From contig JAWNGF010000002.1 in assembly GCA_037039685.1 (NCBI GenBank), positions 2,294,001 to 2,358,000 of the forward strand: 64,000 bases of DNA. Direction: 5' to 3'. Below are positions 33,801 to 43,600 of this stretch, piece after piece (positions within the stretch are counted from its first letter, which is position 1; the number at the start of each line of letters is the position of its first letter). The notes beneath the pieces are model-generated. The model was given only the letters and a program-made list of their open reading frames with translations, made no database searches and was not told the origin of the DNA. This stretch comes from Ceratobasidium sp. AG-K. Its lineage: Eukaryota > Basidiomycota > Agaricomycetes > Cantharellales > Ceratobasidiaceae. Made by a program: the position numbers and the translations under genes.

Positions 33801-35322
33801 GCTGAAGACATAACAGCTCAGATGAGCGCCCAGATCCAGGTCCTCTTACGGCTGTTTGGCGTACCATTTGTCAACGCGCCTATGGAAGCCGAAGCTCAGT
33901 GCGCTTTCCTCGCCCAACGGGCCTGGTCGAAGGAGTCATTACGGACGATTCGGACGTGTTCTTGTTCGGTGCCGGACGAGTGTTTAGGAACATGTTCAAT
34001 CAGAGCAAGACAGTCGAGTGTTTCCTCGCCGCGGATTTGGAACGTGAATCGGGCTTGGACCGAGAGACCTTGATTGGATTGGCGTATCTCCTTGGAAGTG
34101 ATTACACCGAAGGCCTCCCAGGGGTTGGACCTGTGGTGGCAATGGAGATCATGAAGGAATTTCCCGGCGAGAATGGGCTGCAGGAATTTAGGACCTGGTG
34201 GAGAAAGGTGCAAGTCGGCAAGGACACGGAGGCAGATTTGAAAACAACATTTAGGAAACGTTTCGTGAGCTACAGTTCCTAGTACATCTACGTTCATATT
34301 AACAGAATAACGGCCGACAGAAGAAGAAATTCAAGTCACTCCACATGACAGAAGAATGGCCAAATCCCAAAGTGGTAAGCATCGTTGCTGAATGTATGCA
34401 GGTACAATTAACGAGTTAACTCTCATAGCGAGAGGCATACCTCGACCCTGTGGTAGACCAGTCTGAAGAGAGGTTTCAATGGGGACTCCCTGACTTGGAT
34501 GGTCTCCGACGGTGCGTCTTGGCTCGGCGTCAGCCATAGCAAAATTGACCTTTGTCAAACAGGTTCCTTGCAGACGAATTGTCGTGGAACACGGAAAAGG
34601 TGGACGAAACCATTCTTCCAATCATCCGACGCATGACACAGCGTTCCAACGTGAATAAATTTCAATCCAGTTATGGCATTCTCGTGCTTAGTTTCCGTCA
34701 TTTATAGACGTCCGCTGCAAACCGCCAAGGCACCCTAACCTCGTTTTTCGATGCACCTATGGCATCGTCGTCAAGCAATATCACTCATGCTCCACGGAAG
34801 AAACAAGCATATGCGTCCAAGAGGCTACAGCAGGTCGTCGCAGAGTATCGTGCCCGAAAAACCGGAGAGGACCATAATAATCAAGAGGATAGCCTTGGGG
34901 AAACCTCCGACAACTCGGCGAGCAACACGAAGCGAAAAAGGTCAGCCAAATCCAAGGCAGAGACTAAGGGCAAGAATAGGAGCAAGCGGACGGATGAGGC
35001 GGAGTCTCAAGACTCAGCTGTGGAAACGAAGCGAAGGCGCGGTACCACAAAGACCGTCCGTGGTGCGCGTGGAGGAAGAGGGGCCAGCAGGGGCAAGGCC
35101 AAAGGTAAATCCAGAGGACGCAAAGGCAATGACGCCGAGGAAACCGAGGCTTCTAACTCTGACGCTGGGAGCAACCACTCGAGCGGAGGTCTGGAACCCG
35201 AGGCACCTGCTCCTAAGAAACCAAGGCTCCGGCCTCGCATGAAAGTGCCAAGCCCAATTTCACGGTCGCCCGTTGGTAGCGGAAGTGACAGTGGGGGGAG
35301 CGACGAGTATATTGAGAAGTGA
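30836..35322 (+). CDS. RAD2: DNA repair endonuclease RAD2/XPG (ERCC5), with a frame break
   Basis: Structure-specific nuclease making the 3' incision in nucleotide-excision repair; nuclear. The XPG-N domain starts at MGVKQLWTLLAP (30836) and includes KILAIDSSIWLYQFQ and VFDGGAPALKR with catalytic Asp residues. A long acidic spacer (about 31.3-33.7 kb) contains two ubiquitin-interacting-type motifs and a DPYRLPELA segment. The XPG-I domain has LLRLFGVPFVNAPMEAEAQC and ITDDSDVFLFGAGRVFRNMF, then GLAYLLGSDYTEGLPGVGP with the helix-hairpin-helix. Near the C-terminus QGTLTSFF (about 34726-34749) is a PCNA-binding PIP box, followed by a basic tail (stop 35322). Between QCAFLAQ and GLVEGVITDD the frame shifts by one base at 33918-33921, with no possible intron; one G seems missing. 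A 45-nt intron at about 32128-32172 accounts for an earlier frame change. Confidence 0.93.
32366..32475 (+). other. Two UIM-like motifs in RAD2 spacer
   Basis: The coding sequence gives DEDPELQLAVAASMS and, about 12 residues later, DEEDDLQRALALSLAG. Both fit the ubiquitin-interacting motif pattern (acidic cluster, x-x-L-x-x-A-x-x-x-S). Confidence 0.65.
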
Positions 35323-36537
35323 GGTAGGATATGTGCGAATGTTAACTATATGATTACATTGCCACCTTATTAATGATATCTTCCATTGTGCATCCGCTTG
35401 CCAAGTAGCACATGCGGAAACCCAGTGCTCGTCCGTAGACGTGCGTAATACATATGGCTAACTTGTCATGAGCAATCATCGTACAAGAGCTTCAATCGCT
35501 CGTGACCGTCATAGGTCTTTTTGAGTCGAGTATTAACCCAGTCTCGGCGCTAGCACCCACCAGTTGCGAGAACAAAAAGCTTGCATTTGTTAAGTTTGTA
35601 GAGTAGAAGGAAGGGTTGGCGTTAGATAAGCCACGTGCGCTTTATTCACGCATACAGTCAGTTCAGTAGCGTTGTCCATACTCCTCGCAGGTTTCCATTA
35701 CAGCACCTCAACTAATAGGCTTATAATGAAAGATGAGCCTGTCTCTGAATCTACAGCGTCGTTCAGAGGGTTCTCAAAGCGGCCCCCGGACAATAGTCCT
35801 CATCAGAGTCCTTGACCACTTACGATTGAGAGGGTCGCGCGGTTAACTATACGGGCCCTGGATCTCCAGGACTCAAACCAAAATAAATAGTATGCACACC
35901 TTGTTGTTTGATTACATTCAGTGACGACCCTGAGACCATGAACCGATGCATGTCACGAGCTTCACGTCATATCATTCCGCGTACTTGTTCGGTGCAGCGC
36001 GTAAGCCAGCAACCTGTGAACGTCTATCCGGCGATCGTTCCCCATACAAACCTGCATAACCACTCACCCGCGCGCTTCCTGTGACCAATATGCTATGTTG
36101 GCGTGAACCTACAAGACGCTGTACCTCAATTGCCCCGTGGCAGCGTAGCCTGTGAAGGAGCTACAATTTCAACCACAGCTGAGTGGGCAGGGTTTAATTT
36201 GACACTGGCTCCGTGGAGTGGAGTTTACCCTGTTATCCAACCAAAAGGTGTAGTGACGCACAATATTGAGATCGGAATCTAAGGCTTGGTATTCCGTGTT
36301 AGTGACGAGGCAACCAACATTGGTGCTATATTCAGGAGAAACAGCGCTGTGCCCAGAGATACCCAGCGAGCACTTTCTTCGAATTGAACTTCGTACTTGA
36401 AATCGACAGGAAGAGCTGAACAATCGAGAATATGGGCATAAGCAAAATCCGCCAAGGAATAACAGAGCGCCTAGGACTCTTAACCAGTCGGACTTTGATC
36501 CCCTTCTCAGTCTCCCTTTCCCCGCTTGCTCAACATA
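35323..36537. other. Intergenic region, no gene recognised
   Basis: About 1.2 kb between RAD2 and the membrane-protein gene. It contains a perfect 6-bp-stem hairpin at 35857-35870 (CCTGGA-tc-TCCAGG) but no tRNA or protein I can support. Confidence 0.45.
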
Positions 36538-38222
36538 ATGGATGTGGACGGATCAAGATTCGAACAAAGACAAGTATTCGGACTGTCCATTTTTCATTGT
36601 ATACTACAAGGTACGAGTGCAAGTGCATACTTGTTGGTTCGACTGATAACGCTCGAGTTTTCAGGCATCCTCTTTCCATTGCTATGCAATGTTCTTATGA
36701 ACAAGCCAGCAAATAACTTTTGGCTGAAATCATACGTAGCTTTCGTGAATATGGTCGCCTTACTACAAACTGGATTTCATATTCTACAAGGATTTGACGA
36801 TCTTGACGGGCGACCACCAAGAAATTGGGTGAGTGCGGGGCATTGGTTCGACCACCTATATCGAGCGAGCTGACGGTTCTGCACAGCTACAAGTATTAGT
36901 GCCCAGGATAACCGCAATACTAGGCTCTTCTGTTCAACTATTTTTCATTTATCGATGCTGGCGAATCTTCCAACGACGTTTACTGCCAATTCTTCCTTTT
37001 GTTGCGCTATTCATCGCAGCACTCGTCCCTGGAGTTGGGCTGGCAAGTAACTTGTCCTCACCCACTGCATATATGCTGATAGTGGCCATAAATGGATAGG
37101 GGATTTACCTTTATCCCACATCTTCGGTTCCCGTCAGCGTACTGCTAAAGGCAAGCGAAAGTTAGGAACACAGTAGAGCATAGTTTATGTTGACCAATCA
37201 TCCGAATGTAGACCAAGATTTATTGTGAGTATGTCCAAACCCTTTCCAGGTACTTCATATTCATCCTTCACCCAGTGACAATCTGGATATTCTGCTCGTT
37301 TGTTTTGGACCTTTCAATGACTGCTACAAGTGAGTCGCATTTACTCCCTAGGTTAGCCATTGACCTCATGGTCCCGTTATACATGTAGCGGTGGCATATC
37401 TTTGGCGCTCACGAACAGGTTAGTGCTGCCCCAAACAATGAGTTCTGTTTATCAAACCACTATTAAAGGGATTAAAGAGCATACCAATGTGTTTTCTGTC
37501 ATCTGGATGGTCATGTGGGCCTCAGCCGCACCACCGCTCATCTTGATGATAGTCGCTATCATCGATGGTTATATGGTTAGCAAAGTGGTACTCCGAATTT
37601 CCCTCAGTGAGCTAAACGGAAGCACCTACTACAGGTCAAAAGCACCGCCCATCCGACACTGATCGTAGCAGTGGATATTACCGGTTATTTATACGTCCCT
37701 CGATTTGCTCTTTTATTGACCCTGCTTTTTGCCCTCACAGGGAAAATATTTGCTCTTTCTCTCATGATCAACCTATGTGGGTATGTATCTTCAGCCCGAC
37801 GAGAGAGCTGAAGCGGTTTACGCGTTCCCTACAGGAGGAACATTATCCAAGAGGAGCTAAACAAGGCTATACGAACGCAGTCGGGTCGACCTGGATCGCG
37901 GCATAGGCATGTCAGTACCGTGCCGGTTGTCATTCGACAAGAAAAGGTATGAAACTAGGACTTTATTGGTGGAGCCAAAGCTAATCGAGCTTGATTTTAG
38001 ACGGCCGAATTCGAGCTTCACGAGTGGCCTAAATCTCCAAGAGCCGAAGAAGGAGGGCCGGGTGAAACCCATTCAGACCAGGAAACTAGCAGAAAATTTC
38101 ACAACAATGATCTTGCCCCTGGTAGTCGACATGTATCAATTCACGAAAGCCCAGTAAAGCCCGTTGAGTTGATTGAAGAGGCGAAGTTATCACAAGAGCG
38201 ATACCTAAACAGCCAAGCTTAA
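36538..38222 (+). CDS. Multi-span membrane protein (DUF6534-like), function unknown
   Basis: First ATG 36538 (MDVDGSRFEQRQVFG). Hydrophobic segments follow in order: AYLLVRLITLEFSGILFPLL, SYVAFVNMVALLQTGFHIL, AILGSSVQLFFIYRCWRIF, LPILPFVALFIAALVPGVGL, YFIFILHPVTIWIFCSFVL, VIWMVMWASAAPPLILMIVA-type and YVPRFALLLTLLFALTGKIF. This gives about seven spans, then a basic, Ser/His-rich cytosolic tail ending YLNSQA at 38222. The pattern with FFIYRCWRI after the third span is like the DUF6533/DUF6534 proteins abundant in Agaricomycetes, whose function is not known. About seven introns; internal splice sites between 37090 and 37500 are uncertain. Confidence 0.6.
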
Positions 38223-38520
38223 CCGACGAAATTTTCTTTTGCGCCATTCCATACATAGAATCGTACCGCCATTCGTAGTTAGAGTCTATTTATATAGTTC
38301 CCTATGCATATGCATATAGCCATGTCTACCTTATTTGGGCTTCCTGAGCTTGAGTCCGTTTGGTAAAGAAGCACATAAGGAAACCTCCTAAATCTACTGT
38401 TTGTTCCTAGTAAAATAAAAGCACGAGCATGTAACTACGCCCGCCGCATACAATCAAGCCTGCCAGTCACGTGCACCAGGGAGGATCTTCCGTGATCTGG
38501 CAGCTAAACAAGCGCCGACC

Positions 38521-39524
38521 ATGATGGACACCTTTTTGAGGACAGGATTGCGCTCCTTACCTCGACCGACAGCTCTATCATCCTCGATCCACAATGGTTC
38601 ATATCGAAAAATGTTATTTTCTCACTCGCCTATCATGCGTGCCGGATCTAGGCCCTCCATACCGCCTCGAATGAACCCTCGAGATGTGTACAAGGCTCGG
38701 AACCGCACGCTTTTGATGTATACAACTGCAACGGTGGGTTCGGCTCTTATAACCGTCCAATAAACCCGTGACCTATTCGAACAGGTCATAACTGCTGTAG
38801 GTGTCACATACGCCGCCGTCCCGCTCTACCGAGCCTTTTGTGGCGCGACTGGGTATGGAGGGATACCCATGACGGACCGCGACTCGGCTCGGTACAGCGC
38901 AGACCGACTCGTACCAAGGGACGATGCTAAACGCATCAAGGTACACTTTAATGCAGACACAGCATCGGCTTTGCCGTGGCAGTTCCAACCGCAACAGCGT
39001 TATGTGAACGTCTTGCCGGGAGAGACGAGTTTGGCATTTTACAAGGCCAAGAATACGGGCAAGGATGATATCATTGGGATTGCGACGTACAATGTTACAC
39101 CTGCCAAGGTGAGTGGTTTAAGATTCATTTGGTCGGGTCTAAGTTTGATTTTGGATAGGTTGCACCGTATTTCGCCAAAGTGGAATGTTTCTGCTTCGAG
39201 GAGCAGAAACTGATTGCTGGAGAAGAGGTTGACATGCCTCTGCTGTTCTTTATCGACCGGGACATAGTAGACGATCCACTCATGGGGGATGTGGATGATG
39301 TAGTGCTCTCATACACTTTCTTCCGGTGAGTACTTATCTAGTATTTGCATCCACTAGACTGACTGGTATGGTATTACACCAGCGCACGACGAAACTCACG
39401 GGGTGACCTTGAACCCGACGCACCCCAGCAAGTTGTTCTCGACTCTCAAGGATGGGGAGACATTGAGCATGCCCAGCCCATCCCGAAAGCCAACGCCGAG
39501 CCAGCCCGCTCAGCGACTCCGTAA
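38521..39524 (+). CDS. COX11: Cytochrome c oxidase assembly protein COX11
   Basis: Copper chaperone that delivers copper to the CuB site of cytochrome oxidase subunit 1; inner mitochondrial membrane, domain facing the intermembrane space. It begins with a basic presequence (MMDTFLRTGLRSLPRP). After the first intron a membrane helix (TATVITAVGVTYAAVPLYRA) runs into FCGATGYGG, the family signature. The soluble domain includes VHFNADTASALPWQFQPQQ, VLPGETSLAFYKAKN, GIATYNVTPAKVAPYFAKV and the copper-binding motif ECFCFEEQ, then LPLFF-equivalent MPLLFFIDRDI. Four exons; the end at 39524 follows an Ala/Pro-rich tail. Motifs are complete and in the usual order. Confidence 0.93.
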
Positions 39525-40116
39525 ATGGCCGACCACACGCATTGTATTATAACCTCTACTCAATTTGTTCGATAAACCCAGGATTACTTCCTTATTTATT
39601 TGCATTACATTTCATGGGCGGGTGTAAAATATATACCGCATTTGCAGATCACCGCGTCCCTTGATCGACCACACGGTTCATAGCGCGTGAACTACGACGG
39701 AATGTTGAGACGGTAAGGAGGTCCGTTGTGCAAGATCGTGCGATTTGCTTAAGGTTTAACTTCGGGCCGTGGATTTGTAACAGAAGAGTTGTTAGAACGT
39801 GGCGTCGTGGATGAGCAAGATCTCGTCCGAGGCCAGTTTAGTGTAAGTGTGTCTATGCAGTGTTTACGCGTGTACGTCTTTGGTATCTGAGTTATACTGG
39901 GTGGCTGGCCAACGAGGCGCGTTCGGTTCCCCTACGAGCGGTGCAGTCTACCGCGCATAGTTGCTTGGCGTTGAATCTCGATTCAATTGATCTAGCCCAA
40001 ATGAATTAAAGTACAGAGTAGATGTCTTATGTGGTGCACTGTCAATAAGATTCATAGCACAGCTCACTCCGGCCCGGAACACCTACCTTATTCACTGCAA
40101 AGAAACAGCTGCACAC
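39525..40116. other. Convergent intergenic region COX11 / PAM18
   Basis: About 590 bp between the 3' ends of COX11 (plus) and PAM18 (minus). No gene or RNA recognised. Confidence 0.45.
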
Positions 40117-40482
40117 TCATTTGCCTCGTTCCTGCTTTTCGATCAAATCTTTTGCCTCGTTAATTTTGCTGGCTAGATATGGTGAGCCTCCACGGTCGGG
40201 GTGGTTGGCGATCATAATGTTTCGGTGGGCATCTTTGAAGCGTTGCTTTACTAGAGGTCCTTCTCTGGGATGCAAGTCAATAATACTGTCGGTAAGGTAG
40301 TGAGAAACGTACTTGAGACCCAGAATCTGAAGTGCTTCGTTCCTGTCCATTTTTGCCTTGAAGCCACCTTTGACCCACTCATCGGCGGCCCGCTTTCCAC
40401 CAATAACACCCGTCTTGATTAGATGCCTCCCAGCGAGAGCAGCAGCAATAGCCCCAACGCCAAACAGAATTGGAGTGGTCAT
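40117..40482 (-). CDS. PAM18: Mitochondrial import motor J-protein PAM18/TIM14
   Basis: J-domain co-chaperone that stimulates mtHsp70 at the TIM23 channel; inner membrane, J domain in the matrix. The chosen start (40482) gives MTTPILFGVGAIAAALAGRH, a single N-terminal membrane segment as in the family; an upstream in-frame ATG at 40533 would add 17 residues. Next come GGFKAKMDRNEALQILGLK and, after a 55-nt intron in codon phase, EGPLVKQRFKDAHRNIM and the J-domain HPD in IANHPDRGGSPYLASKINEA. It ends DLIEKQERGK at 40117. About 100 residues, the usual core length. Divergent from the CAF120-like gene with only 151 bp between the starts. Confidence 0.92.
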   Translation of the reverse strand: MTTPILFGVGAIAAALAGRHLIKTGVIGGKRAADEWVKGGFKAKMDRNEALQILGLKYVSHYLTDSIIDLHPREGPLVKQRFKDAHRNIMIANHPDRGGSPYLASKINEAKDLIEKQERGK

Positions 40483-40633
40483 GGTCGAGAAGATTGTCAA
40501 AGGTAAAGTCAGGAAATTGGACCCTGGTGACATACATCATGGGCGCTTTATTACGAAGTGTGCGATCAACGTCACGTTCAACTTGAAGTCGACGTCCACC
40601 TCGGCTCCCCAGTGCTATCACCAAGGCTGGCCG
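40483..40633. promoter_or_regulatory. Compact bidirectional promoter PAM18 / CAF120-like
   Basis: Only 151 bp separate the two divergent start codons, so transcription start sites and UTRs must be very close or overlap. Confidence 0.45.
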
Positions 40634-43600
40634 ATGCAAGTTAGTCACCCGCAGCAGTACTCTCAGTACGAGCAGCGAAACGCTGCGTTTGTACCACCGA
40701 GTCGAATTGTCCACCAAGCTCCCCGCGATCTCTCCCCTCCCCAGACGCCAGGCATGGCCCCCCCTCCGATGGGCATGCACCAAGCCTCACAATCGGAAGA
40801 CCTGACGTCGCCTCAACGGCCCGGGGCACAGAACCGACAGTCGACCGGCTTCTTCTCTGCATTCTCCCGGTCCAAGTCGGCAAGCAGCGGCCAGATCCTC
40901 AGTCCACCCGCAACTCCTGGCGTCAACCAGCTTCAACATGCGCCGAATCCCCCAGAGCAGGGGCAGCAAATTCACCACAACGAGAGCTCACCCCCCTCTC
41001 GCATGTTGGCCGCATCTCCTACTGCAACACACTCGACCGGCGCCACTCCCAATCCAGACGCCAGTGTTGGCGGTCATCCGGCTCAGGCTCCGCCCCCTCC
41101 GACGTCCCAGCAGCCCCTTCCGAAGCCAGAGGAGCCGTTCGCTCTCGGCCCAACTGGCATCCCGCTTCATCCCGAGCTGCGTTCGGTGTTGCGCCTGAAT
41201 TCCATACATCAACAAAAGATTTATTACTCGGGCCGGCTCTCGAAGCGTGTTGAGAGAGGCACTGATGGGACACGTCCGGCCAAGGATGAAGGCTGGATTG
41301 ACATTTGGTGTCAGCTCGGGGGTGTTACCCTCAGCATCTGGAACATGCAGGCGATTGAGGAGGCCAACGCACGAGGCGAGCAGGTTCCTCCGCAATACGT
41401 AAATGTAACAGACGCGGTATGTTTGTTTAGGTCCAGTTCGTTGGTATTAGTGGCTCACAGCATTCGAATATGTATAGTTTGTCCAAGTTCTTGGTAGCGT
41501 CACGTTCCCGGCCACGCCCACGACACCAGCCAAGCGCTATACAAACGTGCTGACCCTCAACACTGCCGGATCCAACCTCTTGTTATTCGTATGCGAGTCT
41601 CCTGCTGCCCTGGTCAGTTGGGCTGCTGCACTGCGTTTGGCCGCATGGGAGAAATCACGATTGGAAGAGATATACACTGCACATCTGCTTCGGATAACGC
41701 TCACGGAGAGCCGTGTTTGTGCGTAAATTTCCCAGGTGTATAGCCTTGCTGATCGTAACTGACGAGAAACTCACCTCCATCGGCGCTTATCTCGGTTATT
41801 CATACGTGGCCATGGACCACTTTAGGGAAGGAACCACGCACCACGCTCGTCAAAGGTCAACTGGAGGGATGGGTCCGTGTCCGCGTCGCTGGTCAAACAG
41901 ATTGGAAACGGTTTTGGGTCGTAATCTCCGCCGGGTCGTCTCTCCAAACCCCCATCACTCCTGGTGCACAATCGACGCTTAGCCTCACGCGAACCAACTC
42001 GCAAGACTCACCAACTAAACCCAAGAAGGGCCGTCTAAGCGGATTATTTTCGCGCAATTCTCACCAACACACGTCTTCAACTGGATCTGCGGGTGGAAAC
42101 AATGTTCTCACTCGCACAACGACACATACAGATGCACCAAACATGCAATTTTTCAGTTCTTCCAAGCCCAAGGAGAAAAAGAACCCTATTCTTAGCGTCT
42201 GGAGTGTCACCCAGGCGTTTGCGGTTTACCCCGAACGGCCCGACTTGATTACGAGGAGCACCTTGGTAAAGGTCGAGGGACGGCTAGGACGCGAGGAGGG
42301 TGCGGGTGCGATCAAGGGAACCGAGGCTTGGGTGTTGATTATGCCAGAAGTCGAAAATGGCCAACCGGCAGGACCTAGGAAAATGTTGGAATGGCTTGTC
42401 GGTAAGTCTAATTTTGAATCGGGCATTTTGGAGAGCGATTGACAAGGTGTATAGCGTTGCATGATGCATTCAAGCTGTATGGACGTCCGCAACAGTACTC
42501 TTTCAATCCCCACAATGTCGCATCGTTGATGTTTGCCTATCCAATCGAGCCTAATCTCGAGGTGAGTCATTTCGGGCGCTTTGGTGAAGCGTGGACTCAC
42601 GGAGTTTGTTGCAATAGCAACTCTTCCTTGAACGCGAGCTTGCCGAGTCTCTTGATCCTCGAGACGACTCCACATCCACTGTCCGATCCCGCTTGACTGC
42701 GATCCTGCAAGAAAGGATGCGCAACCCCGTTTCGCGCACACTTGGACCGGGGCCATCTCCATCACCGCCTTCGAACCAGCAGCAACAGCCGCTCGATTTA
42801 CCCCTCCCGAATCAACCGGTCTCTGGTGCAGGGCGACAACCCGCTACAGGTGGCCGCGGCCCAGCTCTTACGCCCATCACCGAGCGTAGCACTACGGGCG
42901 AGACGAGGACTTACACAGCAGGAGATAGCGTTTCGCCTCCCAACTGGTCTGCGCATGGAAGCATGAACAACACATCTGCAGAAGCTGGTACCGGTAACGG
43001 AATTCTCGCCCAAGGCGCCCTCGTTAGGAGTCCGATTGAGGAGGAAGACGAGAGTCGACCCCTTGGCGCTCTTTGGGGCAGTATCAACGGCGCTACCAGA
43101 GACCAGAATGCCGCAGCGGCTACGAGAGGCGCTCGTCCGATGAGCATGGCGTTTGGCGCGTCTAATATCGAAGGCCCTGGTGCGACTGGGGCTGATAGCC
43201 ACGCTCAACCGGCACCTGAACAGCCTGTCGCGACCGACTTTGCGTCTCGTGGCCCGGCTCCAGCTGCTTCGCCAGACCCACCGAGCCTTACTTCTTCTGC
43301 TTCTGGACTCGCAATCAACACGCAAGACCACGCACGTGCGACCTCTTCATACAACCCTCCTGCCCATTCGGCGATGGCTCTAGGAACCGGTGTAGCCGAA
43401 CCCGGGTCTGTCGATCTGCGCGGAGTAGACGTGGAACACCGACTCTCCCCAGGAAACGGTCACGCATACGAAGCTCATGCACAAAACAGCCCTCATGGGA
43501 GCACCGCAAGCGAGAAGCCTGTGCTTGCGCCCATCCGGACGACGGCGCTTTCTCCCCCTCCGCGCCATGTCGAACCGCCCGCTGAGAAACCTGCTGGCGC

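Noticed and set aside
35857..35870. Hairpin near a GGTTTGAGTCC-like sequence
   Set aside because: The hairpin is real, but the surroundings do not fold into a cloverleaf, so no tRNA is called.
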